DNA of 64,000 nt from Phoronis australis. Its lineage: Eukaryota > Phoronida > Phoronidae. Both the position numbers and the translations under genes were made by a program. The stretch spans positions 44,483 to 108,482 of the forward strand of contig NMRA01000116.1 in the NCBI GenBank assembly GCA_002633005.1, given 5' to 3'. The notes beneath the pieces were generated by a model. It was not told where the DNA came from and ran no database searches. It saw only the letters and a list, made by a program, of their open reading frames with translations. Positions 54,201 through 64,000 of the stretch are shown in pieces (positions within the stretch are counted from its first letter, which is position 1; every line of letters begins with the position of its first letter).

Positions 54201-57200
54201 TTTAATACATTACATTGCATAAAATAACAAATTATACAATGATTGAATAATAATGTATGCCGGTCTGAGGATGTGGTAGGATAACTTTCCGTATGAATAA
54301 AGCTATTTTTGCTGGATGAAAACAGTGAATTTCAAAATTATTAAAATAATTAGATTTTTGAGGTAGTATAGATAAAATATAATAACACTTATTCTATAAT
54401 TCTCTGTAACTTTCAGTTTCTGTGAATAGAGAGAAAAGTCCGTTAGCAACCCAGAGATTGCTTCAACCTTCCACAGACAGGTCATGAGATGTTATGAAAG
54501 ATTTTTCATTGACTTGACTCTATATCATCATTGGTGATGGTTATGTTGACATGGGCCAAATGAATCATGACCAGCACTAAGATGACATGTATATGCCATC
54601 ACACAGATTAGATTGTAAAAGCGTTCCAAGTGACACATAACCAAGTGAAATCATTTGTTACGAATATATTATACACTGAAGTGAGCCTTGGATGACCCCA
54701 TTCAAGAACACCTGGCGAATTAGTTCTCGGAAGAAGAGAGGCTTTAGCGTTAATGGGCGATGTCAGCATTCCCGTGCTGCCATTATGGCGTTTTGTCCAT
54801 GCCCATCTTGCAGAGTCTTAGTTAGTTTTATCTATTTACGTCATAATAAATGACAATATTCGCAATCCTCCTCTTGTTTTACTCTGCAACATAGCTCGTG
54901 GCGTACCCCGGGCAAAATAGATTACGATAAATTAAATTTAACTTGTTAAATGCATTTATCNAGAGCCGCGGACGCCGGACGCCAGACGCCGGACGCCGGA
55001 CGGACGCCGCCAGGACGGACGGACGGACGGACGGACGGACGGACAGAGATGACGGCATAATGCGTCCACATATAAATATGTGGGCGCATAAAAATCATCC
55101 TGCTTACGTTTTAAACAGTGGATAACAAGGCACACGCAATACTATGGCACCATTTTGACCAGATACATTTTGACTGAATCATGTACAGAAGATGAAGCTG
55201 TATAACCCAAACAAACCAATATCAAGGGAGTGTCCCGGGGGATAAAATAAATTTTAAACTCAACTATTGGCTTGACATTGAGCAGCTCCACAACCCTATG
55301 AAAGAGAAATACATTCTCTAAAGCTGACGTATGTCTCATACTCACGCCATCAGACAGTTGCCCCCACATGTGGACAATGGTCCGCGTTTCCATGGCAACT
55401 CTTTGTGTGAGCTGCACAGGGTACCAAAGATCAGACCAAGCACCATCATCAACACTGTACCAAGAGTAAGTACAACCAGGGTGTTGATCACTATGTCGCG
55501 GTAGTGGTCGTAAGACAGATAGACGTCTGCGTACTTAGTTACCATATGACTGTAGCGAGTGGCATTCAACTTGAGGAAAAGAAAGACAACAAGAACAGTG
55601 TAATTAACAATGACTGTGTTATGTAATCCAATCAGATGGAGACAGCCTGATTATGGAACAGAAGCAGTGAACTTTATCTCTCAATTCATTTCTATCTCAC
55701 CGACTGATCGCTTCATTTTGCTAGATGATGCTAGTAACATCTTTAACATAAACACAAAACTTTAGTCTTTCACTCATGATCGTGCTTCTCTCACAGGAAA
55801 CTATATAGGTTCCTCTCACAGGAAACTAGGTTCATGGAACACTGCACTGGCCAATGACTTTGCAAAATTTATTTACTATAAAAAACATAATACACCGACT
55901 TCGTTTGGTGGATGGCACTCAAAATATGTCGGTAACAAGATTCAGAATGCAATACTTTCGACAAAATTCTTCAAAAACATGTCTTTCTAAATCTCCATAT
56001 AAACGTTCGATGGTAAGCTGTTGAATTGGCTCAGTGATAAACAGTTGATGTGAATATTAATGTTTGATACAGAGACTGGTGCTCATTTAATTGTTTGAAT
56101 AAAAGTTAACTCACATTAGCTATTGGTCTTACGCTGTCCAATGACGAGTCGATAGTCTTTCCAACATCATTCAATCTAGACTTCATGGCTGCAATAAAAT
56201 AAAATGTATTTGTCAATCCTATTGCTTTTAATTCTAGCACTGCCAGCAAGAAGTTCTGGCAGTGGTAATATTTTTCCAAAGATAGGAACGAATCAATGAA
56301 TGAATTGAAAACCCAGAAGATTTATTTGTCACTTATAAGACAAAACCTCACTGCTTAGCGTGTGATTTCAAAAAGCGAAAAACCACTATTTTGCAGTTTT
56401 AGTATTTAAGAAATGTAGTTGCTATGGTGAGGAACAAAAACATGATCACATTTTTTTATTAATCGGTGTTCAGAATGACTGCATGTTTGACTTTTGAAAT
56501 CGAAGTTTATTTTAAAATTTCGGCCCACCGATGTACATTAACAAAGGCTACAGCAACTGAACAAGTGTTTTGAATCAAATACTCACAAGTGATAGTGTCA
56601 AGAGAATCATTGTACACTGCCTCTGGAATGTCATCAAGGGTTTTCTTTACCTTGAAAAAGAAAATTAATCCTGACATTTTAAGCATGCAGTGGAAGCGAA
56701 CATTTCAAAAAAAGTTTTTATCAAGTAATGGTTTCCACAACAGTCCCCTATTAGGTTAACGCCATAAAGTAACGAACAACCAATCACAGTCCTATAGTCA
56801 GCTGTGTTTGTGAATTTGTTCTGCAATTTTCGAAAAGCACATCTGCCATTGACAATGATGGAAAGCTACACGACAGCTGTTGGAACACGTTTAGCGATCT
56901 TCACCAAAACGACACACAATGGCAGCTGAGTCACCTACGATACGCCTGTTTGCTTGATTGCAAGTTCACATGCAGAAGTTGTATAAAGTTATGCTTTCAG
57001 TTAACTAAACATACATGTATCATGATTTCAACCACTTATTGTGGCATTAATCCATAACCAAGCTACAACTTAGAACAGTGCAAGAATTAATGGCCTCGCA
57101 TCGTAGCTACGGGGTCCTCAAAAGTGGTGACAAGCACTTACCTGGCAGATTGATAACTATGGCACCCTAGCCGACACTGAAAATTGTTGCGATCGGGGAC

Positions 57201-60200
57201 TGCGACAAAGTTGGCGCGAGGTAATAATGGTGATGAAAAGAAGTCAGAAACAGTGTTGCCCATTACATCATTGACAGCTTTGCATTGTTCAAGAACTAAT
57301 AGCAAACCTACTTTGAAGCGTGTCATTTCACTTACATCCAATGCCAAAGTACTAAAATTCTGTTTTGCGCTTTTATTCAATGTTGTCATTCCTGACAATA
57401 TGTCCGGCAGCTGGAAACAAGAAAAAAACAATTATAAGTTCAGTACAGCAAGAGTGGCATTTAAACTCATTCACTTAGTATTCCACACTAGCGTGTATTG
57501 TCTTCCTCAGTCATATCAAGCACTAAAACAGTAAAACATGTGCACAATATAGTTCTCTGTGCTCAGCGACACTAAAGACCATCCACAGACAGATAACTAG
57601 GAGCCGAATTGTGTGTTTTCCGCTTCAGCAAGAGAGAGGTCTGTTTGCTAATTAAGGTAACTTGATGACAAAGCAACCGTGTGACCACAGTAGCATTTTG
57701 AATGTCTTTAAAGAAGCATGCCACCCAAAAAACAACCTAATTTGTATCAATTTACATCGAGTAGTTCTACTCAATAACGACACGTACGGTTGCGTTACCT
57801 GACACCTGACGGCAGACGGAGGTGTTGAAATTATATCCAATGTCATCGGTTTCACACTCAGTCTGTTCAGCAGTTAACAACACAGGTTACTGGTGCTAGC
57901 TTATCGCTTGAAGTCATCGTTTAACACCAATAAATCATCAAACTTCGATGTAAAACCCTTAAAAATACACCGAGTTCTTATAAAAACAGGTTGTTTTATT
58001 TCGCTCTTACGGATTTATTGGTATTTGGACACACCGTAGCCTACAAAGTTCGGCAGGCCAATGTCCGTAGCAGGAGTTTGGGGTCTGTTCAGAGTTAATT
58101 TCGAAGTATTTTCTGTGAGATACAGACAGGAGAACCTAGATCTGTGTTGTTTATACTTGTGATTTTTTTAGTTCTAAACACAAAACGCTCGTTATCCTGG
58201 CCAGTGGCTCGGAGCCCGATCAGGCCCGTCGCGGCCGGCCGGATTGACGCGTAATTATCCCGGCCAGTGGCTCGGAAACTGATCAGACATCACGAACATA
58301 AACCAGCCAAAGTTCAGTGGAACTAAACTTCCAGTCAAGAAAATACTATACTAGTGAGTCAAAGTATGTGCACGTGATTATGTTGCCGATTAGCCACGAA
58401 ACTGCAAATCAACTTAATCGTCGGGAGCCCCGAATTCAGGTTCCGCTTTTGGCCACAGCACGGTCAGGGCACAAGTTGTACATTGACTATCATTATTTGA
58501 GTAATGTAAATGTAAATAAAGATTCCCCTAACACCTGGCCGTGGGATGGAAATCGAGTTGTTTCACAACAGTTTCTGCCAGCAAACACTAAATTAGCATG
58601 AGCTGACATGGCCTCGGTGTCCCGTCAATTAGTTTTATTGCACCTAAAGCCGGTAACGCAGTGATTTATTCATTCCTGGCTTCTCAAACCATTTGCGCTC
58701 ACGAACACTCCAAAGGCATTACAAATTGCATCTAATGAGGCAGACTTTGTTTCAGTTTTATATAAGTATTGGTTAGGGTGAGAATAATTCATTTTGAAAC
58801 AGAACGCACAGTAATAAACGCCAACATGGCAACTCGCAGGCCCGACTTAGGACGAGCTAGAGCTCATCAGTCCCGACTTCGCAGGTGGATCGTTAAGTTT
58901 TACAGGCTATCAATTCGGACAGGAATACAGTGATGAAGAAATACTAGAGAGGCGCCGTGAACAAGCTCAGACAACGGAACGCATGGAGTTATTTGGTAAG
59001 CCGGCATTCGTCATGGGCACTTTCGACGTCTGCAGGCCATAGAGACGGAGATGTTTCGTGGCCTCATACTTGCTATTTACAGTGTACATTTCATTCTTCA
59101 CTACCATGAGCCACTTCCTAAGCATTTCGGACACTCGAGGAAGTAAAAAAAAAAACGATATACCCGCTTTCCTCGCAGCTGCTTAGTTCGGACAAGTGGG
59201 AACGATGCATCGCAACATAGCGGCATTCACTCTGCATATGAACCACTGACGTCGCTAGCATCGTTTCTCACGTTCCTCACAGGTTAATTAACGCGACACC
59301 TCTTGGCAAGGTAAGGTCGACCGTATGCGAGGCGATGTGGATATAGACCGATTAAGACAGCAAAAAAGACAAAGTAAATCGGGTGGCATTCTCCTTGAAC
59401 ATTTTAAGAAAAGTTAGTAGTATGACAATTAACACCTTTCCAGCTTTATAGGGCAACTTGTTTAGGATAGGATATCTCAGCACTCTGAGCGGTAAGCAAC
59501 TGTTAAAGAATCATGGAACATGACTTTTCATTGATTAACACTAACAAAGACAAAACATTGAGAAATACATTATAGTGCCGCTTGTGGCTGCTCAACAATA
59601 TGAATGGACTAAATCGATGGATTTCACAAACATAATTACATTCTGTAACTCATGTAAGATGACAATTATCATCACAATGATTCGTTACATTTCCAGCTAA
59701 TATCCAAACCATAGGCTTATGGCAAACAACCAAACTGAGGCATACACATTTCTGTGACAGCCATCATCTTTTTACAAGGTCAGTCTGCTGTACAGGTAGC
59801 ACTTATGTGATCGAGGGTATCAACGAGGTCAGCTAGATTGAACTGTCTTTGTTACATCTGACCGATAAGGAAGGCCTGCCTTGCCTTCTCCAAAAGCTCC
59901 GCCTACTTTTTAAGTCATCTTAGACAGTAAGACTTAGCCTCTGGACTGACAAATCTTTGTTCGCTACGTACTATTGATAGACTTCCTGTCAATCAAATTA
60001 CTCCCTCAACAAACAAGATTGGAGTTGAGGAAAGCTACTTAAAGCGATAAAAGCAACTATAGTCCATATCTTAAAAAATCTGGATTGAAGCTTAATCAGC
60101 GACTTTGGTTTGCATCCTGTTAGTTCCAGATACCCTTAATTAACAGGTATCATCTCGCTAAAATACTCAAATCATGCCATCATTTTTCTAATTCATCATC

Positions 60201-61881
60201 GTTTGGGTGCAACAAACAGCCCAGGTGGAAACGATTTTCTGGCCGCATCTCTAAATTCCAGCTTCAAACCCCTAAACCCCTGCCCTGGATTAGCAAATAC
60301 CAAGCCTGCAGCACAAATTCCACACTTACGTACCTAAAAACTCCACACACTACAATTGGTGACCAACCAACTCCATACTCATAAGAGATCAATCTCCAGT
60401 CCTGGACCATGGGTCAGCAGGTAAGAAGTTTGTACTGTGAGTTTCCGTGTTTGCTGATCTGTGACTGAAGGTTAGGGGTTCAAAGCTGCTGGGAATTTAG
60501 AGGCGTGGCCACCAACATGTTCCCACTCCAACTTTAATGGAAAATGTCAACACGGCAGTATCGTCATCGANTGCCATCATTTTTCTAATTTATCACCGTT
60601 TGGGTGCAACAAACAGCCCAGGTGGAAACGATTTTCTGGCCGCATCTCTAAATTCCAGCTTCAAACCCCTAAACCCCTGCCCCGGATTAGCAAATGCCAA
60701 GCCTGCAGCACAAATTCCACACTTGCGTACCTAAAACCTCCACACACTACAATTGGTGACCAACCAACTCCATACTCATAAGAGATCAATCTCCAGTCCT
60801 GGACCATGGGTCAGCAGGTAAGAAGTTTGTACTGTGAGTTTCCGTGTTTGCTGATCTGTGACTGAAGGTTAGGGGTTCAAAGCTGCTGGGAATTTAGAGG
60901 CGTGGCCACCAACATGTTCCCACTCCAACTTTAATGGAAAATGTCAACACGGCAGTATCGTCATCGAAATCTTGAAACATTAAAGTAGCCAAATCTTACA
61001 ATGGTGTTTGAAGCCAAAATATTACTTACGTTGGATTCGTTAAATGTAAGCGAAAGCGTTGACGAGTTAATGCCACAGTTGGGTGGTGGTCCCACTGGGC
61101 AATTCTGCAGGTTGGTCTCCAGGTTGGCTTTGACCGTGTTTACTTGGTAGTACAGATTATTGGATGACGTCACCAAGGCATTGTAAGAATTGCTCAATGT
61201 ATTCTCGAGGTGTTCTAGATTGTTACCTGCAAATATGGAAGTATCTCTACAACAGTTGAAAACTTAAAAAGACGCAGTGATAGAGTCAGTATTACTAAAT
61301 TTCTCATATTTTTTGCAATTAGTAATGTTAGCACACAATACTCTTTATGATTAATTAAAAAAAAAACTCACAATTAAGAAATGTATTCTCTACTAAGGGT
61401 TCATTTAGCAACACTGAAATGCAACCATCATTTCAAGGCAATAGTTATTCATAAACGTTGTCACGGGCAATTTAACCGAACAATATTGTAAAATAAACGT
61501 CAATATATACAATACAAGGCAAAAGTATTCAGACAAAATGTGCCCAAATTTGTCGTCATAATGGCTCGGCAGAAGCCAAGTTTATAAGAAGAATAGTCTT
61601 ACCTCATGACTGAGAAAAAAGGTGAATAAACAGAAAAGTAAGGTGGCAAAGCGCAGTATTTTGTAATTTTGCAGCCCTAAAAATTATTTCCAGGTATTTT
61701 TGCTGCTAACAGAATTAGCCGTCATAATAGGGAAACATTAATTTGTCTGATTACTTTAGGCTTGTTGTATTTGTTCCCTGCTTACTTGATTCAAAACTAA
61801 TCAGGTTCTGTACGACATCCTTAACACCTCCAACTGTGGCCAGTTGATCTCTGACAGGCAGCCCAAGCAGGGTGTCAATAT
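42091..61881 (-). CDS. Prominin gene B, thirteen exons (N-terminal exons not seen)
   Basis: Exons in transcript order: 61881-61786, 61226-61030, 57410-57336, 56650-56587, 56188-56115, 55569-55346, 53469-53337, 50160-50057, 48826-48742, 48124-47987, 47135-47040, 45900-45787, 45013-44945, 43685-43593, 42243-42091; the first may be preceded by others beyond my reach. All phases agree. Order: extracellular loop 1 with a Cys pair (NCPVGPPPNC), transmembrane span 3 with the prominin cytoplasmic loop ('GLIFG', 'GGNCLM'), span 4, extracellular loop 2 with many N-glycosylation sequons (NLT, NDT, NSS, NAT, NQT), then span 5. The protein should be a glycosylated five-span protein of membrane protrusions. 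Confidence 0.9.
43593..43685 (-). CDS. Prominin B exon, end of extracellular loop 2
   Basis: 31 codons, phase 0, LNTDLGKCRPLWTVYEELTS and on. Acceptor 'atcttccag', donor 'gtaagt'. Same length and phase as prominin A exon 367-459. An alternative acceptor eight codons upstream adds YAGIFQ; the paralogue argues against it. Confidence 0.85.
44945..45013 (-). CDS. Prominin B exon, loop 2
   Basis: 23 codons, phase 0: QLESYSSRVKGVADDFVSRV and on. Acceptor 'ttgtttacag', donor 'gtaagt'. Amphipathic helix of the second extracellular loop. Confidence 0.8.
45787..45900 (-). CDS. Prominin B exon, loop 2
   Basis: 38 codons, phase 0: SALRNSSIEVAHLQIHAAEV then 'LLNATTAMIEFR', with two N-glycosylation sequons (NSS, NAT). 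Acceptor 'cattacag', donor 'gtaact'. Confidence 0.8.
47040..47135 (-). CDS. Prominin B exon, loop 2
   Basis: 32 codons, phase 0: LSLNLTTTDLFSFAAWLNDT then 'ADMYQNISASTA', with sequons NLT, NDT and NIS. Acceptor 'tttacacag', donor 'gtcagt', a weaker but acceptable site. Confidence 0.8.
47240..47860. repeat. Duplicated segment around a single N, with inserted repeat
   Basis: 'aattcatgtactctgtcctt' and the next 110 bp occur at about 47250-47370 and again at 47734-47854, directly after the N at 47733. Between them lies about 370 bp with 'gcgacct' / 'gcgagctg' blocks. Most likely two alleles, one with an insertion, joined end to end by the assembler. Confidence 0.75.
47987..48124 (-). CDS. Prominin B exon, loop 2
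   Basis: 46 codons, phase 0: TIDINKTLGEVEVNLSSIKL then 'LNYSVTLNQTQITDS', with sequons NKT, NLS, NYS and NQT. Acceptor 'ctgttgcag', donor 'gtgagt'. Confidence 0.85.
48172..48345 (+). repeat. ATC/ATT-rich degenerate trinucleotide repeat
   Basis: Runs of 'atcatcatcaacat', 'atcatcaccatc' and the like; degenerate, intronic. It explains the His/Ile-rich and Asp-rich frames on both strands here. Confidence 0.9.
48742..48826 (-). CDS. Prominin B exon, loop 2 start
   Basis: After the split Gln codon, GCKNNEPAYKVLSVSSLFDV then 'KKVLDYSQ'. Acceptor 'gtcacttccag', donor 'gtaaag'. The Cys aligns with the conserved loop-2 cysteine of prominins. Confidence 0.8.
49084..49262 (+). repeat. 12-bp repeat of CACCAGCATGCA type
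   Basis: About 14 units of 'caccagcatgca' / 'caccacatgcac'. It is rich in the TGCA and CATG palindromes and intronic. The repetitive His/Thr/Cys frames on both strands come from it. Confidence 0.95.
50057..50160 (-). CDS. Prominin B exon, loop 2 proximal
   Basis: LFDGPANSLIGPGYPLAGFV then 'LQNSNINLTFSGVLQ'. Acceptor 'atgtttgtag', donor 'gtgagt'; phase 0 in, 2 out. One sequon (NLT). Confidence 0.8.
50260..50340 (+). other. G-run tract with quadruplex potential
   Basis: 'gggggtgggaaggggtggga' followed by 'gatggtgggagg' gives at least four G-runs of three or more within 35 nt on the plus strand, which is the template strand for prominin B. Intronic. Confidence 0.7.
50668..53130. repeat. 1.2-kb tandem duplication around a single N
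   Basis: The sequence from about 50668 to 51892 is repeated almost exactly at 51894-53117 with a few single-base differences and small indels. The N at 51893 sits exactly at the joint. It is best read as two haplotypes placed in series. The 79-codon frame MVSNLLKPGLSDLRDVIPDK and on is present in both copies (51493-51732, 52722-52961); no domain is recognised. Confidence 0.85.
53337..53469 (-). CDS. Prominin B exon, transmembrane span 4
   Basis: After a split Ala codon, SVGFMFIFGPWLMLLTTIIF then 'GTVVEKFACVPLTDPSF'. Acceptor 'ccttgcag', donor 'gtaggt'. The span followed by an acidic and Cys-bearing entry into loop 2 is typical. Confidence 0.88.
53518..54960. other. Intron of prominin B
   Basis: No exon seen. 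54780-54935 is the second copy of repeat R1. An N at 54961 marks a join into the GGAC module. Confidence 0.5.
54780..54935 (+). repeat. Interspersed repeat family R1, copy 2
   Basis: Matches 39441-39596 ('catgcccatcttgcagagtc', 'gtggcgtaccccgggcaaaa'). Confidence 0.75.
54962..55094 (+). repeat. GGAC module of the CTCF-motif repeat family
   Basis: 'gcggacgccggacgccagac', then (GGAC)n, then 'gatgacggcataatgcgtcc' and 'acatataaatatgtgggcgc'; nearly identical to 33700-33810. It starts directly after the N at 54961. Confidence 0.88.
55346..55569 (-). CDS. Prominin B exon, transmembrane span 3 and cytoplasmic loop
   Basis: LNATRYSHMVTKYADVYLSY then 'DHYRDIVINTLVVLTLG', 'GLIFGTLCSSHKELP', 'KRGPLSTCGGNCLM'. 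The 'Y-D-x-Y-R' entry and the 'G-x-x-x-G ... P-x-x-R ... G-G-x-x-L-M' loop are strong prominin marks. Acceptor 'cctcaag', donor 'gtgagt'; 74 codons plus 2 nt. Confidence 0.93.
56115..56188 (-). CDS. Prominin B exon, loop 1 helix
   Basis: MKSRLNDVGKTIDSSLDSVR then PIAN. Acceptor 'ttattgcag', donor 'gtgagt'; phases 1 in, 0 out. Confidence 0.8.
56587..56650 (-). CDS. Prominin B exon, loop 1
   Basis: VKKTLDDIPEAVYNDSLDTI then T. Acceptor 'tttttcaag', donor 'gtgagt'. 'D-D-I-P' with flanking helices is typical of prominin loop 1. Confidence 0.8.
57336..57410 (-). CDS. Prominin B exon, loop 1
   Basis: 25 codons, phase 0: LPDILSGMTTLNKSAKQNFS then TLALD. Acceptor 'gtttccag', donor 'gtaagt'. Confidence 0.8.
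57712..59395 (-). mobile_element. Kolobok-type DNA transposon remnant, copy 2 (inverted)
   Basis: Same element as 27914-29525 in the opposite orientation. The ends AGAAGCATGCCACC and GGTGGCATTCTCCT are inverted repeats; flanks are TTAA (57708-57711) and the decayed TGAA (59396-59399). It carries the same THAP start on the minus strand at about 59060-59245 with an in-frame stop (CIVPTCPN, then stop) and a poly-A-like interruption. No transposase core. It lies in a prominin B intron. Confidence 0.75.
60185..60965. repeat. 390-bp duplication around a single N
   Basis: 'tgccatcatttttctaattc' and about 390 bp after it (60176-60570) recur at 60572-60966 with few differences; the N at 60571 is the joint. 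Intronic, and probably an assembly duplication of two alleles. Confidence 0.85.
61030..61226 (-). CDS. Prominin B exon, loop 1 with Cys pair
   Basis: After the split Ser codon, NNLEHLENTLSNSYNALVTS then 'LETNLQNCPVGPPPNCGIN' and 'LTFNESN'. Acceptor 'atatttgcag', donor 'gtaagt'. Two cysteines ten residues apart; several sequons. Confidence 0.87.
61786..61881 (-). CDS. Prominin B exon, loop 1
   Basis: DIDTLLGLPVRDQLATVGGV then 'KDVVQNLISFES'. Acceptor 'ctctatag', donor 'gtaagc'; phase 1 in, 1 out, which joins the next exon in frame. Most upstream exon I can support. Confidence 0.82.
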
Positions 61882-62984
61882 CTATAGAGAATAGTAAGCA
61901 ATATAGTGACAACAATTGTAACCAAGAGAAGACTGAGATACAGTAACCAATACAGTCATCACCTCATTGACCATTTTGGGGACAAAGGATTATGGGATAG
62001 CGGTTATCCAAAGCAGCAAAGCCAACAGGCAAAGATCAACAATCTGTAGATTAAATCCCATTATTTTAGAAGTATTGCAAATATAGCCAGAAGTTCAGTT
62101 TATCATAGATGCGAGTAACAGGTACTCGTACCAAAATTTACTACCATCTAGCTTACTCAGCAGACAATTGCTTGTGTGCTTTCTGAATTCTTTATTGGAC
62201 AACACGCAAGTTATATACAAATCTACGCAAGTCATATACAAATCTACGTTCTGGGATGTGCACGCATCAATTTTCACTATCAGTAAGGTCAATTAAAATA
62301 CAAGGGATTTCATTCTTAGACTTAAAATTTACTTAAGAGAAGAATGTTATATAAGTACACTTAAGTATGCGCAAACTTCAGTCATGCAGTAAAGCCCTTC
62401 TCTAGTTCAAAAGTCACATGACTTTAGTTACCACATGATTGAAGTTTGCACATGACCAGATAACATTCACATCAGAAGTTTTCTGGATATTCATGGTGGC
62501 ATGTTACTGACAAACTATAATGTGACCGATGTGCTTGACAGTCAGTGTTCCTCCAGCCACACTGACAATCATTTTTAGTAGACAATGTCTATGTTACCAC
62601 CCTCTGTGATGTTTCCCTGCCTTGTTATAATGAGTTGTGTTTGTTTCTTTTCAGTCTCTTAGTTGTTCTATAACAGCACAACCTTGGTCATGTTTACTTT
62701 CCATCACAGTTGCTATTTAAAACAGCATTCACTCAACAGATGGGGATACCTAAGGGTTCCTTTTGCAAGGCACATGTATTCATTGGGAGCCTAATTAGTA
62801 AAAACAAACTCTAAGCGTTGATAAGCGCCAAACATACACATTGCACATGGCCCACGGATTACAGCATTAAGCATTTCCATTTAAGGGTCAGTACCCGTTA
62901 TGCTAGTAAATTCAAAATAGCCTCTTGAGAGGATGCATAGCAAGTTAGCAATACTATCCTAAAAGGAATTACCTGCCAAGACGA
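61882..62984. other. Upstream intron or flank of prominin B
   Basis: Further N-terminal exons are expected (signal peptide, spans 1 and 2) but none was recognised here. They may lie beyond 64000. Confidence 0.4.
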
Positions 62985-63240
62985 AAAAACTAAAACTGCC
63001 ACTAGGGGGCATAATGGGAGGCAGGTAAATCCAAAAGTCATTGTTATCCATTGTCACATTCATAGAAATACATTTGCCAAATTAACTTCACAAAGATCCT
63101 GCAGGAGCTTGGGAATGACAGCTGCACAGTGAAAAAAAGCAAAAATATCAATAGGGGGCACCACAGCAGTCAAACTGTCTAAAAATCATTGACAGCTATG
63201 CTCAGTGGGAAGATATGTTAATTTTTATAACAATTAACTC
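62985..63240 (+). repeat. Fragment of the CTCF-motif repeat family
   Basis: Begins 'aaaactgccactagggggca' (CCACTAGGGGGCAT at about 62999) and continues through 'gatcctgcaggagcttggga' to 'caatagggggcaccacag' near 63150. Matches subunits of array 2 in order and orientation. Confidence 0.8.
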
Positions 63241-63375
63241 TTAAAGTAATTCTGACAGTGACAAGAAATTTAATGCATGACTTTCTGGACACTGTTTAGG
63301 CACAGTTCCAGTCAGATCCCTCTGAAAGTCAATCACCAACTGTCACGTTAATAGCGGATTTGCAGCGCAAACGAA

Positions 63376-63786
63376 CTACGCATTGCGCATGTGCGAGTTA
63401 CTTCCTGCGCGAAGGCTCATGGGATAGCTTGTGGTCAGGAATGTCTTGAGCAGGCTGGATAGTGTGTGCATTTGGAGTGATTTGCAAACTAAAAACCATG
63501 TTTCATTTTTTTGCTTTATAATACCAAGCAAGTCCTCTCTCTCGTTTGTAAACACAGCGTAGCTATGATCAGTGACCGTGTGACCGAGGGCACAACTGTC
63601 GTCATGTTCGGTTTCAGACAAGTTGAGAGTTCTTGGGTTGCTTAATTTTGCTTTCGCCGTGGATATGCTAGAGACGTTAATTTTAAGAGGAAACTCCGTC
63701 GGAATGTTGTTCTCATACGTCTTTTTTCCACCAGGAAAATGTTCGCTGCACACAAGATGGCCCCTAGGCACTGAATTACATCGCAT
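63376..63786 (-). CDS. THAP-domain exon, C-terminal half (partial)
   Basis: Frame with 'PRGHLVCSEHFPGGKK' followed by 'NNIPTEFP': the closing C-x2-H zinc ligands and the conserved I-P-T-x-F-P end of a THAP domain, then about 100 residues without a recognised domain, stop at 63376-63378. An acceptor (gtaattcag) just upstream fits a second exon. The first zinc pair is not seen upstream except for a possible C-x4-C at about 63815. It could be a host gene or a transposon-derived protein. Confidence 0.5.
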   Translation of the reverse strand: MRCNSVPRGHLVCSEHFPGGKKTYENNIPTEFPLKINVSSISTAKAKLSNPRTLNLSETEHDDSCALGHTVTDHSYAVFTNEREDLLGIIKQKNETWFLVCKSLQMHTLSSLLKTFLTTSYPMSLRAGSNSHMRNA

Positions 63787-64000
63787 TGGATGCCGCAGGC
63801 ATTCAGGGGCGATAGTACATCCTCACAAAAAGTTACTCATTTCAAAATACAGCAAATAAAATCAAATGAACCATACATGTAGGAACACGGAGTTATAATT
63901 AACACATACCACGACTCTGGATACAATTTAGTCAGCAAAACTTGAACAAATCGATGAAAATCTGTCGCGGTTTGCTCGAGTTTCTCTCAGTTACCGGGTG

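Overview
The window is nuclear DNA of an animal, most likely a marine invertebrate. All coding sequence is split into short exons with GT/AG borders, there are two prominin genes and an RBR-PARP gene, and the introns are full of DNA-transposon remnants, a Penelope-like relic, minisatellites and low-copy duplications. I cannot name the species. Base composition is AT-rich. Single 'n' positions mark assembly joins, several flanked by near-identical duplicated sequence, which suggests a draft assembly of a heterozygous animal.

Layout. (1) 367-4951, plus strand: the last six coding exons of prominin gene A, with a 3'UTR running to about 5.8 kb. Its first intron in the window carries a very long CTG repeat. 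(2) 5.8-13.1 kb: no recognised gene; a hAT-like inverted-repeat element holding a tRNA-like stretch lies at 9.2-10.2 kb. (3) 13.16-36.78 kb, possibly reaching 40.9 kb, minus strand: a split gene whose exons join in frame to give a coiled coil, a RING1-type and an IBR-type zinc module, and a PARP catalytic domain. It is a ubiquitin-ligase-like / ADP-ribosyltransferase fusion. I could not find the catalytic RING2 (Rcat) or the usual 'G-x-Y-F' catalytic-tyrosine strand. (4) 42.09-61.88 kb, minus strand: thirteen consecutive exons of prominin gene B, from extracellular loop 1 to the C-terminus; the N-terminal exons lie upstream of what I can see. (5) At the right edge, a minus-strand exon with the C-terminal half of a THAP zinc finger.

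The introns of the RBR-PARP gene hold the most unusual repeat. At about 25.2-26.2 and 30.8-34.3 kb is a tandem array of about 450 bp units, each made of three subunits of about 150 bp. Each subunit carries a motif of the form CCACTAG-G/A-N-GGC, which fits the published CTCF core consensus, always in the same orientation. Fragments recur at 29.7, 55.0 and 63.0 kb. Mobile DNA also includes two inverted copies of a Kolobok-type element (TTAA target, THAP coding remnant), a decayed Penelope-like GIY-YIG endonuclease, several MITEs and a long palindromic element.

Functionally, the two prominins are paralogous five-span membrane glycoproteins of plasma-membrane protrusions. The RBR-PARP gene is an intracellular ubiquitin / ADP-ribose signalling candidate, and nothing in the sequence ties it to the prominins beyond proximity. 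Exon borders were placed by eye from splice consensus, reading frame and phase; they have not been tested against transcripts.
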